Source: Varroa destructor (taxonomy: Eukaryota > Arthropoda > Arachnida > Mesostigmata > Varroidae). Taken from it: 64,000 bases of DNA. The position numbers were made by a program, and so were the translations under genes. The notes under the pieces are model-generated. The model was not told where the DNA came from, made no database searches, and worked only from the letters and a program-made list of their open reading frames with translations. This document shows positions 11,690-23,681 of this stretch, piece by piece. The stretch lies in assembly GCF_002443255.2 (NCBI RefSeq), contig NW_019211459.1:18262253-18326252 (forward strand), written 5' to 3'. How positions within the stretch are numbered: position 1 is the first letter of the stretch; each line of letters starts with the position of its first letter.

Positions 11690-13625
11690 TATCTACACAG
11701 ACTAGCCCTGAAGTTTTCAGCATTTCGAAAGCCAATGTGAATTAACTGTTATTGTTTTTAAAGATGTCCCTATCAGAGGCTTTGGACAATCAGTTAGTTC
11801 GCTATTGTTTGTCTTCCGCGCATAGATTTCCAAAGGGTTTCATCATCACTTCTTCGACAGATGTGATTGTTCCTAAATACATGTTATACCTAACCCTGAC
11901 AGCGTGTATTATATCTAATGAAATGCGTGTGTGCAATTGAAAATTGGTGACTTATAGCGCTTTTTATTAACAACAGTTTCCCTGAGCTCCGCCTTGGTCG
12001 CAGTTTTTTAGAAAGCACGGTCTAGTCAAATCGACAAATTGCGTAATCGCCTAAAGAACCCCGTAGAAAATGTTAATCGCTATTACGGCTACGCCACACA
12101 TACGCATTAAACGTGTAACCAATAGCAAACCATTGGTAACCTTCTTGTGTGCATCTAAACACACACATGCATATTTTCTCATCACAACGATACCTCTCAT
12201 CACATTTTCTTCACGCTGAAGTTTTTATGTCGTTCTCCGTCTCTTAGCCAAGTATCATCGTTCTGTAAGGTAGTTGTGGGCGGTAGCGTACGACGCGGCT
12301 CGGTGCCCCAACATACCCGGGTTGTTGGTGAGACCCAACAGCGACAAGCTATACACTTTAGCGAAAAAGTGAAAGATATCTCAAAAAGGCAGCTTAGGAA
12401 TTGTCGTACGACAGAATCGACCACTCTCTCGAGCGTCACTTACTAACGCGCTCACTAGTGGCAAGGATTCCCCGTAGAGATGACTGGGAGCAGTGGTTGT
12501 TATCGCCGTCAGTGTCGATACTATTATTTCCTTCTGGCTGATGTTGTTGTGCCACAACCGCGTGACCGAAGCCATGAGGACTCGAACGAGGTGAAGGAGC
12601 TGTAGGTGGGCAGTAGGCGCCGATTAGCTGTCCGCTTGTTAGCCGCCAAAGATACTGACAAAGACGCCCCCTTATAGAACTGTAACAAGGCAGGCTGGCT
12701 TCACGATGCTAGTCGCGGCATAAAGAGGAGCCTTGCCCCATTCAGGCTCGGTACAATGCTCCCGGGAAACAACGAGCGTGTGCCGAAGGCAGACTAAGAC
12801 AGACGTGCAATTTGATGCGGTCCATATCGTTGATCTTTGAGCGTTGAGTCTATGACGCTGGGGCCAATTCAAAGCGGTTTAAGTTAAGTCCAAGTCCAAG
12901 TTCAGTTCCTGTTCGACCGTAAACAGCGGCAACAAGAGCATCATCGATACGAGCGAGAATGTCATCACTCTGCGTGTCCTTTTCAATCGCTTAGGCCACA
13001 GCAGCAATTTAACTTTAAGCTTCTCGGCAGATAGAAAGGGGGAGAGTTTGTGATACTGTCAAGTATGTCGTCACTGTAAAATAAGGCCGACTACATTAAA
13101 AGCGGGGCTATACAGTGTATCGTATAGTGAAGATGAAATAGATTGCATCAACATTTCTATTAAACCTATCGCATTTTTGTACGTTAACATTGGCATCTTT
13201 TCAGGCTGGCATTCATTTCAATCGGCAGGTTGTAACAGTTTGTATATTAGCTCGCGGTAGCTTCGTTTGAATTACCATTGCAGATCTAACTAAAAAAACA
13301 TTCGTTCCTAATCAATCAATGTCCATAGCAGTTTAGTATAGCTTGATAGCAAGCGTTAGCTATACTTTGTATCGACAACAACAGAACTGGAAAACCACAT
13401 AAATCCTATCTGGCGTCTAAAAATAAACACTGCTTTAATAGGGGATAGAGACTTTTAAGACCCTTAAGTAGAATGACGGGAGCTAGTAGCAGTCGTAGTA
13501 CGTTAAGCTTCTACTTTTTGCTTGGGATTCCGTTGATCAAGAGGTCCGCTAATGCTACCGCTAGTTAATACCGAACGAAATAGCTCGTACGAGCCGACTC
13601 AAACGCCTGCTAGCAATTTCGGTGG
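11690..13625. other. Non-coding stretch, nothing recognised
   Basis: Short overlapping open frames on both strands, without splice support. No repeats longer than a few units. Confidence 0.5.
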
Positions 13626-13628
13626 TAG

Positions 13629-14169
13629 TCGTCATCGACATTGGAGGAGACGTCTCGCGATCTGAGCAGGCATGAACTATCTAACCAACTGACTGACTGG
13701 CTGGGTGGTGTTGAAAACGACGTGAAAGCTGGTAAGCGATGCAGCAGCAGGTCGAATAGGTTATGCCAGCCTGTTCTGCTTCTATGCCGCTTCTCCTGCA
13801 GCAGAGGCGGCTATTGCTGTAACAGTTCCTGTGGAAAAGCAACGGCAGTCGGAGCAGGAGCCACTGGAAAATGTGGCCGCGGTACGGCCGAGGGACTCCG
13901 AAGAGAGCTACGAAACGCCGATTGTGCCTGTTGATATTTCTAGGAAGGCTCGAGAGCGGTTTCAGTGGCTGGGCAAGGCTCAGCTGAGCCAGACTCCACT
14001 CGCTTTTGGATCGCATCGACGGCCTGACTCTAGGATCACAGATGACAGCTTCTGGAGGTCGAAAATTATCCACTGGAGAATGCCGGTACCCAATGGCTTG
14101 ACTGCCCTCTCAGCGATGAAGAAACTCTCGACGAGCGTGATAATGTGCTCGCAAAGGGAAGGGCGGTAG
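13629..14169 (+). CDS. Candidate two-exon gene fragment, unknown product
   Basis: Exon A (13629-13731) is open after a TAG at 13626 and ends at a near-consensus donor, G|GTAAGC. A 70-base intron (13732-13801) ends in a strong acceptor (TTCTCCTGCAG). Exon B starts at 13802. The join keeps the frame: exon A ends GCT G and exon B starts CA GAG, giving ...NDVKA-AEAAIAVT.... Exon B stays open to a TAG at 14167. The joined peptide, about 34 + 121 residues, is hydrophilic and rich in Glu, Arg, Ser and Pro, with stretches such as RPRDSEESYETPIVPVD. No domain is recognised. No initiating ATG is seen; exon A may itself follow an acceptor (GGTGGTAG at 13621-13628). From 14046 a different frame looks more protein-like (separate entry), so exon B may end early or carry a frameshift. 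Minus-strand frames here read less like protein. Confidence 0.42.
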
Positions 14170-14348
14170 CGATGCCGATTCGGAGGAAAAGCAAAAGAAA
14201 AAATTTGGTTTCTACTAGTGCCGCTGCTGCTGCCGCCGCCGCCGCCACTGTTATCACTGCGGCCGTTGCTGGACGATACGACGCGAAACGATATCCTCAT
14301 CGTTCGCGTACACGCATTCGTCCTTCCTCCGAGAAATGGGGGTCTTGA
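14046..14348 (+). CDS. Candidate continuation in another frame: acidic, basic and poly-Ala
   Basis: This frame overlaps the end of the preceding exon but is offset from it. It is open from 14046 to a TGA at 14346-14348. It reads an acidic stretch (LSDEETLDERDNVLAKG), a basic cluster like a nuclear localisation signal (PIRRKSKRKN), a poly-alanine run of nine residues at about 14219-14246, then an Arg-rich tail. The order resembles disordered regions of nuclear regulatory proteins, but that is inference. To link it with the upstream exon, either an unrecognised short intron or an indel is needed. A CAG acceptor at 14046-14048 and a better one (CCCTCTCAG, ending 14113) both lead into this frame, but no good donor precedes them. 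Confidence 0.3.
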   Translation, partial: QLLEVENYPLENAGTQWLDCPLSDEETLDERDNVLAKGRAVAMPIRRKSKRKNLVSTSAAAAAAAAATVITAAVAGRYDAKRYPHRSRTRIRPSSEKWGS

Positions 14349-14989
14349 AGATATCGCATTACCCTCGAATGGGCCGTTGGGCTCAGAACACACTGGCCAA
14401 AACCGAGCGGGAGGAAGACAGCGAACGCCAGTGGAACACGCTCTGGGAATTGGACTAGAAAAGTCACGAAGCGACGATAACAGTAAACAAAACTAGCGAA
14501 AGCAGTATTTAACTCAGAGAACAGTGTTATTAAAAAGTACGAAAACCTTTTGCCGAAAACGTTGCTCCAAAATAAAAGAAGAATTAAGTAAACACTAACA
14601 ATATAATTGCCAATCATCAATTGTAAATTAGAATAGTAACGAATAGTTATATGTGTCGGTGGTCTTTGTCACGTTTGGCTAGTTGTACAAGCATATTATA
14701 ATGCTATTTTCGTGAGTTGGCATTTACTTTCTGGGCACTGAAACTATAAGTTACGTATTTTCAGGTGAAGCTGCTGTCTCACTGTCCGAATGAGCGCCAC
14801 CGTCTTCGTTTTTTGTCTATTGCCCAAACGGCTGTGTCGGATTGGCTAAGTTATAACGCCTCTTACAAGGTTGGAATAAGGCAAAATGCAATAGCTTTTG
14901 GCAAAGGCTTTGTCCGAACGTGACGAAATTTTAAGGGCACGCTTCGTTACTTTTGTGTTTCTTATTCACTGAACTTTACTGCCAGTGTG

Positions 14990-15008
14990 CTACTGCTACT
15001 ACTACTAT

Positions 15009-15064
<56 letters not shown>
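14990..15064. repeat. (CTA)n microsatellite, about 75 bases
   Basis: Around 24 CTA/TAC/ACT units with early interruptions (CTG, TTA). It is the longest trinucleotide repeat in the window. One frame reads poly-tyrosine, which is an artefact of the repeat. Confidence 0.97.
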
Positions 15065-15065
<1 letters not shown>

Positions 15066-17645
15066 GATCACTTATGGCCAAAAATAAATAGCCAACAAAT
15101 TGTTGTTATTGTTTTGTCATCCTTTTCCATGTATGCAAAGAATCGAATCCTCGGTGTGCATACCGGCGTTTCGTGTGCAGGTGAACAGCCGTCTAATCAA
15201 GAAGCGAAGGATGCTATGAAGCAAGCCTTCTTATTCATCGAATGTACAAATACCAATTTAGCAGGGTCATGAACAACTTTTGTCGTACGAACCTGTACCA
15301 TGGGTTCAATCAGCTGACTCTAGGATCTTTTCGAAATTCTGCTCACAGCATTACTTTTAGCTGCCTGCTTTTCTCGGAGCGGTATGATGACTGTGCCGTT
15401 GTGTGTTGTTTCTATATCGCAGCTGACAAACTCGCAAATGGGTAGTGTCGAACACGAGCTACGGGCGAGTGCTAGTTGAAATAATGTCTGCGGACGTTTA
15501 GTCAGGCGGGTCATCGGTATATGATAAAGATACTGTAGTGACATACCAGCAGATATATAAAAGGCGTCAAGTCATCACAGTTATGATGAGAAATGGGAAG
15601 TTAAAGAACAAGGAGAGCATAGACGCAGTCGCTTTTGCATCAAGTCGTATTACTAATTGAAGCCTTCTAACTAGAACGAGAAACAACGACAATGATGAAC
15701 GTCTATAAATATTGAAGTAAGTTTCCAGCATTAGTTAACGAGTCGGTTGGTTGATAGTGACCAAGTGGCGCAATAGGGGATTATAATCATGATTAGCTTG
15801 GTCTACGGGGAAAACCTGCTCGTCGAATGGTAGCGGTCCTTTTTATGTAAACGTTTGCCTAATCCATACTTTGCCGGGCATTTCAGCTGATATGCAATGT
15901 CAAAGCAATACTCGACGCTTAATTAAAGAATAAACGTCGCCTGTAAGCCAGTATTTCGTAGCTTTTTGCCAAATACTGCAGCATGTTTCGTTTGAAAATG
16001 TTGACCGAAGACGTCGCCGGGCACTGGTCCTATGTTTCTCTCTGTATAGACTTTTTTTAATTGGATGTTATAAAGCCTGCACCAGGCGGAAGTAATGAGC
16101 TTGCGTGTACGCTACACACGGATATTCAATTCTCGCCATTTTCATCGAAGCTCAGAAAAATGTAGATCCGACAATGTTTTCTAAACGGAACACCAGTCTC
16201 AGCAGACTAGGTCTCGAGAATCTAAACCCACAGAGAGTGGCACTAATACGGTATGTGTGCCTGTGAGGTCGTCTAACCAGCAAAAATGAATTGAAGTGCG
16301 CTTATTCTCTCGATCCCCTAGACGATGTCCTCAAGGGAGCATTTTTCCCACATGACGCGCCTAACCAATCGACGTGCTGCTCCACCAGCCTGTGCGTCTC
16401 CTCTCTGCCCTTCTGCGACGGTTCAAAATATATAAGTTACCCCTGATCCTTGGCAAGCTGCTCGCGATGCTGACAGCCTTCGGAACGTCGGATACGGAAT
16501 CAAGGCCGTATCGCTAAAACATGTACATGTACGCTGGTGCCCAACGCAATGCTACAAATTAAACATCATACCAACGAGATGAACATATAGAAAAATATGA
16601 CGTATTTTTTTCGCCTGAACCTTTCAAAGGCAGATAACTCCCTATACGGGACGGATTTCAGACCTGACATAGGCTTTAACGCGGATCACTCCTAGCTGGT
16701 TTTTAGATTAGTGCTACATGTACGTAATCAGCTTGACGAGCATCAGCTATTGGTGTGACCATTAGAGCAACAATATAGGTAGAAATGGATCGACTACCAC
16801 TGAGTACCTTCATTCACCGATCAACAGATCATTGAATGCACGACAGCAATTGCACTTTTATAGATATAGCAGTAGACATCTATGGCAATTTTACGATGCT
16901 TGTCTCGCATCGCGTAGGGCCCTGTCTTTTTGTTCAAACTAATAGAGCGAGATGTTAATGCGATCAGTACTATGCCACTACCATCTCGATAGATATCTAG
17001 CACCTAGAACTTGTTCTGTACATTAGCTTCGGGTACGTCTGCCTTAAGCAACTTGTCGAACGTCTCTCATTATCTACGAGAGCAATCTCGTGTGCTCCTT
17101 CCGCTGTCGATATTGCTACACCTTTTCGGAGGAGAAGTATTGCTAGAGCCAACAGTCTCCGTGAAAATTATGTAACAAGCTTTAGAGGATCTTGCGTTTC
17201 ATCTCGTCTTTCAGCCCGATAATGGTCGGCGTCATCGTCGGTGTTTCTATAGCCGTCTCTACAGGGAGACGAAAAAGCGTTCATCACCCGCGCCTTACCA
17301 GGAACAGCAGCGGTGCCTGAACGGTGAACGTATTGCCGGAAGAAGCGAAACGCGACAGTAGACAGGCGCGCGCACACCCGCAAACAGGCGAGAAAACAGC
17401 CAAATCAAATAGAGTAATCAGTTCTTATACGTACTCCAGCAACAAAGCGACGCAGTGTGAAAAAGCCATGTTCTCATGCGTTTGTTGGGCTCTTGCATCA
17501 GCGATGCAGTTCTGATTGCTTGCCATCTTAGTCAGAAACAGAAATGGAAGGAGCACATGATATCGCCCAGACCATTTATATATATGTGTGTGTGTGCATA
17601 TTCCTACAACGCAGTCTTGCACCCTAGCCCTTAAGCGTGCTCACG

Positions 17646-17668
17646 TATATATATATATATATATATAT
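17646..17668. repeat. (TA)n microsatellite
   Basis: About 11 uninterrupted TA units. A shorter TATATATGTGTGTGTG compound lies about 60 bases upstream. Confidence 0.95.
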
Positions 17669-17750
17669 GCAGATGTACGTATATTTATAAATGTGTAGCT
17701 GAGCGAAGCAGCGCTAGTACAGACAACAGTAGCACATCGCCTTGCCACAG

Positions 17751-17793
17751 TATCATCATCGTCATCGTCATCGTCGTCGCCATAATCATCATG
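17751..17793. repeat. (CAT/CGT)n trinucleotide tract
   Basis: Alternating CAT and CGT triplets, imperfect. Confidence 0.92.
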
Positions 17794-17896
17794 GTCTATT
17801 TATGATTCTACTCTAGTTCTGTTCGCGTAAGCTTCGCAGAGCTCCTGAAAGCCTTCTCCTTGTCGCCGTATCTAACCACATTGGCTCTTCTTCTTT

Positions 17897-18334
17897 CTAT
17901 CTCGGCCGAGCTATCGCCTTTCTGATAGTATTTTCCTTAACTCTCTCTCTCTGGGTGTGTCTATCTATCTTTATATGCATCTTTTCATCTCCGCTGCTGT
18001 GTAGGTTCGTTACTGTTATTGTCGCCGTACGCGATGTTTGACGCCAGATAAACACGGTGCCGTCGCACGACAGCAGCAGCATCTTACTGCCTATTCGCTC
18101 CCGATTGAGAGGGGGCAAAGGCAAAAGCCATATGTCACTACCACCGACAACAAAACAGCGGCGAGCGTGAGATGACAAAAATGCTGATGGTCCGAGACTA
18201 GCTGTAAGCAACTCCGACTGTTCATATAGCAATGCAGGCAGGCACCCAGGTAGGCAATCATCTAACAATGAAATATACCGCACAAATCGCTGAGACCTTT
18301 GCCGACAAGATCGTCTCAATAATTGTCGAACCAT
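17897..18334 (-). CDS. Candidate 145-codon ORF, unknown
   Basis: An uninterrupted minus-strand frame from ATG at 18334 to TAG at 17897, the longest ATG-initiated minus-strand frame in the window. The middle reads SKMLLLSCDGTVFIWRQTS, which superficially recalls a single WD-repeat blade (DGTVxIW), but one blade without neighbours is not evidence of a WD protein. The C-terminal 40 residues are basic and come partly from a CT/GA-rich stretch (17941-17952). There are no recognised splice signals, signal peptide or membrane segment. Chance is a realistic explanation. Confidence 0.2.
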   Translation of the reverse strand: MVRQLLRRSCRQRSQRFVRYISLLDDCLPGCLPALLYEQSELLTASLGPSAFLSSHARRCFVVGGSDIWLLPLPPLNRERIGSKMLLLSCDGTVFIWRQTSRTATITVTNLHSSGDEKMHIKIDRHTQRERVKENTIRKAIARPR

Positions 18335-19200
18335 ATCGGTATTTCGCCTTAACTCCGCCAGACAAGCGATCTCTAGTCACTCTCAGTGAGAGATGGCCAT
18401 AAAACGACAGGCAGTGCCTTTCTGTTCGTGTATGTACGAGAAGTAGCTGCCGATCGGTAACTTCGGACACGATTTAGATATATTGAACATCATGTCTTAC
18501 TTTTTTTTAACTCTATGAGCGTAATCCATTAATTGAACCTGTATTAGTTTACTTTATTAATCTATTTCAGTTATAATTCACGTCCATCACAGGCGATTCT
18601 GTCGTGAAAATCATACGAAGAAGGTCCGAAGACACTGCCTGTTTGTAAATATACTAGAGATTCAGTGTAGCGCTCTAACGCTTTAAAATCTATTTTATCA
18701 TTTATTCGGATATTCATATATATATGTTTGTTTAGATATGGGTCAGACTTTTGTAGAGGGGGGGCGTTAGAATGACTTCACTGTAGACTGGTTGCTACTA
18801 GTGCTATATTATTGATTCATGTAACTTCCTAACGCCAGTTGAAGTAATAATAATAGCAACGAAATACTACATTTTCGAGGCTTCACAAATCGAAACTGAC
18901 GACCTTACCTAAATCGCCTTGTGTTTAATAACTTCGCCTGATGCACGACAGCTCCTTTGGCAATATATATTCATTTCCTCTATTTCATTATCTACATTCG
19001 AGCGTCTAAGAATTCGTTGTCCAGACGATTGTTGGGGATTTTCCTAATTTCACCACCGCTCGTGAAGTTCGTAGCGTTGCATGCTGAGCTACTCACGAAG
19101 AGGACCAGCTGATCGGTTGGTCAAGTGACTGAGACAGTTCAAAGCTGTTCCGATGGTCGGGTAGCCTATTGTGAGACGTTCCGGGGACGCCTTTTAGGAT

Positions 19201-19233
19201 GTTGGGCAAAGCCAGTCGCTGGTATTGCCCAAC
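19201..19233. repeat. 33-base imperfect hairpin
   Basis: GTTGGGCAA and TTGCCCAAC form a perfect 9-bp outer stem. Inside it, CCAG and CTGG pair around a TCG loop, leaving AG and TA unpaired between the two stems. Confidence 0.9.
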
Positions 19234-21319
19234 CTAGTACAAAGAAATGGAAAACGTGATGAGAGCTGCTGACCTGCCATGAGGAATAGCAGTTTAAACT
19301 TGTCATTTTGATGCCAGGTTCTCCATATGAGAGTAACTAAGGTTATTACAACCTAAGCCCACCTGCCGTTAGGCAAGTGGACCTTGGCATGGCATGCTTT
19401 CAATCACTGAAGCTCGACTGTCATTCTAAACATACGTTTATACGCGCGAGCGTACATTAGGTAAGGCAGCCACAATGTCGAAGAAGGTTACGTGAACGTG
19501 CTCCATACAACAGCAATAAAACATTTTCACTTTTGCCATTTATCTACAAATAGTAGCAATAGTGGATACTGTTCAAACATACCAAAGGCCGTTACTGGAG
19601 AAAGCATTCAAGCAATACGCTTGCACGAAAAGTTAGTATGTGGTTTAAAGAAAGTATGTGGGCCTATTTCTTCTAGGCAATTATTTCAAGGATGGTCCTC
19701 TAGGCTGCTTCCGTGAGCAAATGGAGCACAAGTACATAACGTTCATGACAATGTTCATATGTGCATTGATAGGCACGATGAGCCTATGGAACACAATCGC
19801 CTAAACTAAATACGTCTGTAGAATAATATCAATCCAGTACTGTCGATGATAGATAGACTAGATTAGCAGAAATACACTATGTTGAATAAGAGCCACGCCA
19901 GCTTCTTGATTTAATCATATCATCTGATATCGAAGGCCACGAATGGTAAAAGTCACAATAGTGAACTTGGCGGCGTCAGACTGCATCGAGTGCTCGAAGG
20001 GCGCCGAGAGTCGATATATCCTGCAAGCCCGAATCGACAATCAAGCCTGTTGGGACTTCGAGGGTTATCTGGCACTTTGCTTGTGAAGAGGATCTAGGCG
20101 GGATAAGGGTAAGTAGAATTCGTGGAGCTTCTGGTTAGAAATTTAATCAAAACGCTGTCGGCTGGAGCGTTACTGACAACTACGCCAAAGGCATCCATAG
20201 TGCTACTGCTGGCAAAGGATTGAAAAAAACAAGGCGGCGGAGTTAGAATCCCCCTGAGCCCCCACATACGCAGAATTATTGTTTTCCCTAGAAGCCCGAA
20301 CACCATCATTCTCCGATGTTGTGAGGATTGATGTGTACGGAACCGTATGTTGTAACGGAGCAACGAAGCGTTTCGAAGCGAACTTAATGCAATCGACCAA
20401 CCCTCGATATGAACCCCTTGAAAGACCCCTCGACGTACTTCACCGTACTGCTGGCTGTCAATATTTTTTTGATTATGAAACCCGATAGATAAGTCTCTCA
20501 ACCAGCGCACTCTGGCAGTTTGCCCGTGCATTTGATCAGCACTCCTCCCTTTGCCAAGGCGTTCATCGGAAAAAGCAATTGCACATTTAGACAGAGAAAT
20601 TTATAAGAAGGCACAGTAGCACACAACTGGGCCAGCGTAAGCTGGCTTTTTTTTTTATCCTTATATCTTCAACATCTCACCTCATTATGGGCTCATTCCA
20701 ACACTGCATAAATACTACATAAAGATCAGTCATCTATAAATTCAATATACGAATCCAACGCTATAACAAATGTTTGGACACGTTTCAAGGATGACATTGT
20801 AGCCAACAGATATAGGCACACAGACAGAAGGGAAGCTGATGTGGCTTGTTAAATCCACCTCTTGCCCTTTTTTCTCTACGAACAGAAACAGCCTTGTTAT
20901 TCTTGGCTACAGGGGGCATATACCCTGTGTGTGCAAGCTAACTGTGAATGCGTTACAACAAAATTTACTAATTCATGGGGAACCAAATAAACAACCTCCA
21001 TTCTAGGAAAGCTAAATTCTCTATTGCATAGGGCAGGTTTGTAATTAATTAAAACACGTTTTTACTACATTAGTATATTGAATATCTGGGTGAATTGTCG
21101 TACCGTGTCGCATAACCGAGCCGTCGTCACAAATCCAAGATAATAGACTCTTTTTCATTATAAATATTTCATCTTTTTATTGTTCCAACGAATGACAGGA
21201 AACGTTGGTGTATTTAATAGCTGGCTCAATTTTCCCCAACGAAGATTCTCTCTGTTGTTTAGCTAAGCCTAAACCCTACGATATTCACAGACGTATGCCT
21301 AATACATTTATCGATTTCT

Positions 21320-21347
21320 AAAAAAAAAAAAAAGAAAAAAAAAAAAA
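21320..21347. repeat. A-rich tract
   Basis: Two long A runs separated by a single G. It could be a decayed poly-A tail of a retroposed sequence, but no retroelement is recognised next to it. Confidence 0.9.
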
Positions 21348-22321
21348 TGCACAATATAACATAATATTCATGAAATAGAAAACTTGGTATCATCAGTTTG
21401 ACCACACTGTATGTCAGTGGCTCACAGCTGCGCGCTTCTATCTAGAATAATAATCGGCAACGCGAAGATGTCCGCCATTTAAAACGGTCGATCTTGAACG
21501 ATGCTCGCGTGCAAATGTTTTCGTTGACAGCACGTTTGTCCTGCCGCGTTCCGTCCACAGATAATTCGCATGTAATCTCCCCTCTCACCCATATCTTTTC
21601 GTTCGTTGCCTATCTATGGACGCTCCATATGTAAATGGCGTACACTATTACGCGACTCTTCGCAGCAGTGCGCCTATCGCTCCTGTGCCAACGTACGTGG
21701 AATCATCAATCAATCAGACTGCAAAACATATATATATATAACAGCAGCCGTAGACGAGCCGTCCCCATACAGAGAGCAATTCTATTATAATTAATAGTAT
21801 CATGTATAGTACGTGTTATAAGAAATACGGTAAACAAAAAACGCTGTCTGGACTTGACTTGTTTCTCATCAATTAACGATCGTACCATGGCTATTTTGAA
21901 GATGCGCGCGCTTTCTTTTGATTACGCTACAACTCGTATGAGTGAAATATGAATAAGCAAGTAGTACCAAAGCAAGATAGTGGCGATAATAATAGAATTA
22001 GTATATTTGAGTAGGAAGATATTCGTTTCACTTCTCTAAATGGACAAACAAAAGCTGTAACTAAGAGAGATTAACTATGCAGCCCCCACCAACGGGATCG
22101 TGTGTACTTATCGAATGTTCCAAGTTGCACCAGCGGGGGCTGTGAACAACGGTGCGGACATCGGCGTTGCTGATTTAGTTTACCGTTTGCTGCTTCGAGG
22201 GAACTTGTCATAGCCATCTCTGACTACTGCGTGTTACTATGGCTGCTAGCGGATCCGTTCGCGTCCAGAAAGGTTGGATACAACAAAGACACTCCGCTCG
22301 TGTTATATAGCTCGGCTTGAA

Positions 22322-22895
22322 GTCAGCGAAAGAGAAGCCTGATGGAATGGGAATAGAAGCTCACGCCACTGAGCTGTCGACCAGGAGATAGATTGAACAA
22401 CGAACGACTGCTCTTAAGAACTGAAGACTGCAACGAAGACCTAAGCTGGCGTCGCCTGAGGGGCGCCTCAAAAGGCTGGCTTCGCTCATTTTGGCTTTTC
22501 GAAAGCACGTTGTCGTTCGGCTGTGGCCGCTCGTTTAGTTTGCCGGTTAGCCTGACGTGCAGGCAGCCGAGGAAGATGCCTAGGCTGTCGAAAAAGACCC
22601 ATACCGAGCACTCGCTCAGAAAAAATAAGACGACAAGAAGAAGAAGAAGAAGAAGAAGAAGTAGACGAAAATATCGGAGGGCCAAGCTGAAGAAACAGCC
22701 ATGGCGACGCAGGGTAGCAATGGTTGCTAAGGCGACGACGATCGTCGGGGTAGCTTGGTGCTGTCCTTCGTTCAACCGCACACATACAGATATACTGGAG
22801 GACTTAAAACGTCCAACGAATAGACGGAAAGAAGCAGTATCCTACACTCGGACTGGGTACAGCATGAATGGATGGAATATAAATAGCAAATAAAA
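22322..22895. other. GC-rich island open on both strands, unresolved
   Basis: A + strand frame (22393-22893, 166 codons, no ATG at its start) and two minus-strand frames (152 and 99 codons) overlap almost completely. The + frame has a run of arginines and the minus frames runs of leucine or serine, all produced by the AAG/CTT microsatellite at 22634-22662. With the repeat removed, no frame is clearly favoured and no splice pair was found. It may be a transcribed leader or a low-complexity exon. Confidence 0.4.
22634..22662. repeat. (AAG)9 microsatellite
   Basis: Nine AAG units, purine-only on the + strand. Confidence 0.95.
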
Positions 22896-23378
22896 GCAAC
22901 ACCAGCTTCAGGACTTGAACAGATTTCACTATCCGCTCAATTTGTTCTTTACATTCTTGTTACCTTATCATCGTTCGTATTATTCTACTGCTACGTGTGC
23001 GAATGTCGATTACATTATGCAGTTACGTGCGGGGAAGAAAGGGCGGTATTTTTGAAACAGGAAAAGACTATTATAGCGACATTTTTAAAGCCGGAAGATG
23101 GCGGTCCTTTTTACACTGTCTCAATGATATACAATTTGAGAGAATATACTCAGGCTGAATAATATAAAGCCGACCTTGAAGAGTCAAATAGAAAACATGT
23201 TAGAACCGCGACTTGACGCCACACACACGAAACCATCAAATAAAGAAACACCAATCAGAAATGCTACATAGCAAGACAGAAGATTACACTTACCAAATGT
23301 ATGATGGCATTCAGCTCCGGCTACCGGCCGACATTGGCTTTCAGCACCATATGCGTGTTAGCGTACGGATGTGTGAAT

Positions 23379-23438
23379 TAATATATATATATACATATAT
23401 ACATACACACATATATATATATGTATGTATATATTTAT
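23379..23438. repeat. AT-rich TATA/CATA microsatellite
   Basis: A compound of TA, CATA and TGTA units about 60 bases long. It inflates open frames on both strands. Confidence 0.92.
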
Positions 23439-23486
23439 ATCCTTTATGGTGTAAAAGCAGAACAAAAAAGAAGGAATATCCTGAGC

Positions 23487-23681
23487 ATGAAACAATCCAG
23501 CGACCAACTCCGTAACTTCTGTGTGAACTTTGAACGCATCACAATTGGCCTCCACAAGAGAGGTGGATGGATACTTGACAAACGGGTATTTGATAACACC
23601 CCCATTTCTTCTGCTTGTCAGATTGGCACAATACGAGCACTCTTTTTTGGTATTAAAAAGGCCGTTGATGGAAAAATTATG
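23487..23681 (+). CDS. Candidate exon ending at a GTAAGG donor
   Basis: A frame from ATG at 23487 runs 65 codons to the sequence ATG|GTAAGG, where a good donor starts at 23682 exactly on a codon boundary. Read through, the frame stops at 23694-23696. The peptide is balanced and soluble, with segments such as RITIGLHKRGGWILDKRVFD and a basic end (FFGIKKAVDGKIM). No family is recognised. The opposite strand is also open here (23358-23705), so strand choice rests only on the donor and the residue mix. The upstream sequence is the TATA/CATA microsatellite, so an exon would have to start between about 23,455 and 23,500. Confidence 0.25.

Larger units (their letters stand above)
14350..17890. other. 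Non-coding stretch with long CTA repeat
   Basis: No gene is supported. Holds the CTA microsatellite at 14990-15064, a TG run at 17585-17597, a TA run at 17646-17668 and a mixed CAT/CGT tract at 17751-17793. Confidence 0.55.
18340..22320. other. Non-coding stretch with one strong hairpin
   Basis: No gene is supported. At 20094-20531 frames are open on both strands at once, and at least three read plausibly, so none is chosen. An A-rich run interrupted by one G lies at 21320-21347. The 19201-19233 hairpin is listed separately. Confidence 0.5.

Noticed and set aside
12566..12660. GTTCGAGTCC on the minus strand, like a tRNA B box
   Set aside because: No matching A box, acceptor stem or anticodon arm could be laid out around it, so it is not called a tRNA.
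14985..15272. 95-codon frame beginning with a poly-tyrosine run
   Set aside because: The frame is created by the CTA microsatellite and its remaining part has no coding support.
17897..18334. WD-repeat assignment for the phrase LSCDGTVFIWR
   Set aside because: Only one blade-like phrase is present and no further blades occur in any frame nearby.
20094..20531. 145-codon minus-strand frame
   Set aside because: Two other frames, one on each strand, are equally plausible over the same bases, so no coding strand can be chosen.
22393..22893. 166-codon + frame with a poly-Arg run, the longest frame in the window
   Set aside because: It starts at a non-ATG codon, overlaps two similar minus-strand frames, and its middle comes from the AAG repeat. 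It is recorded only as an unresolved island.
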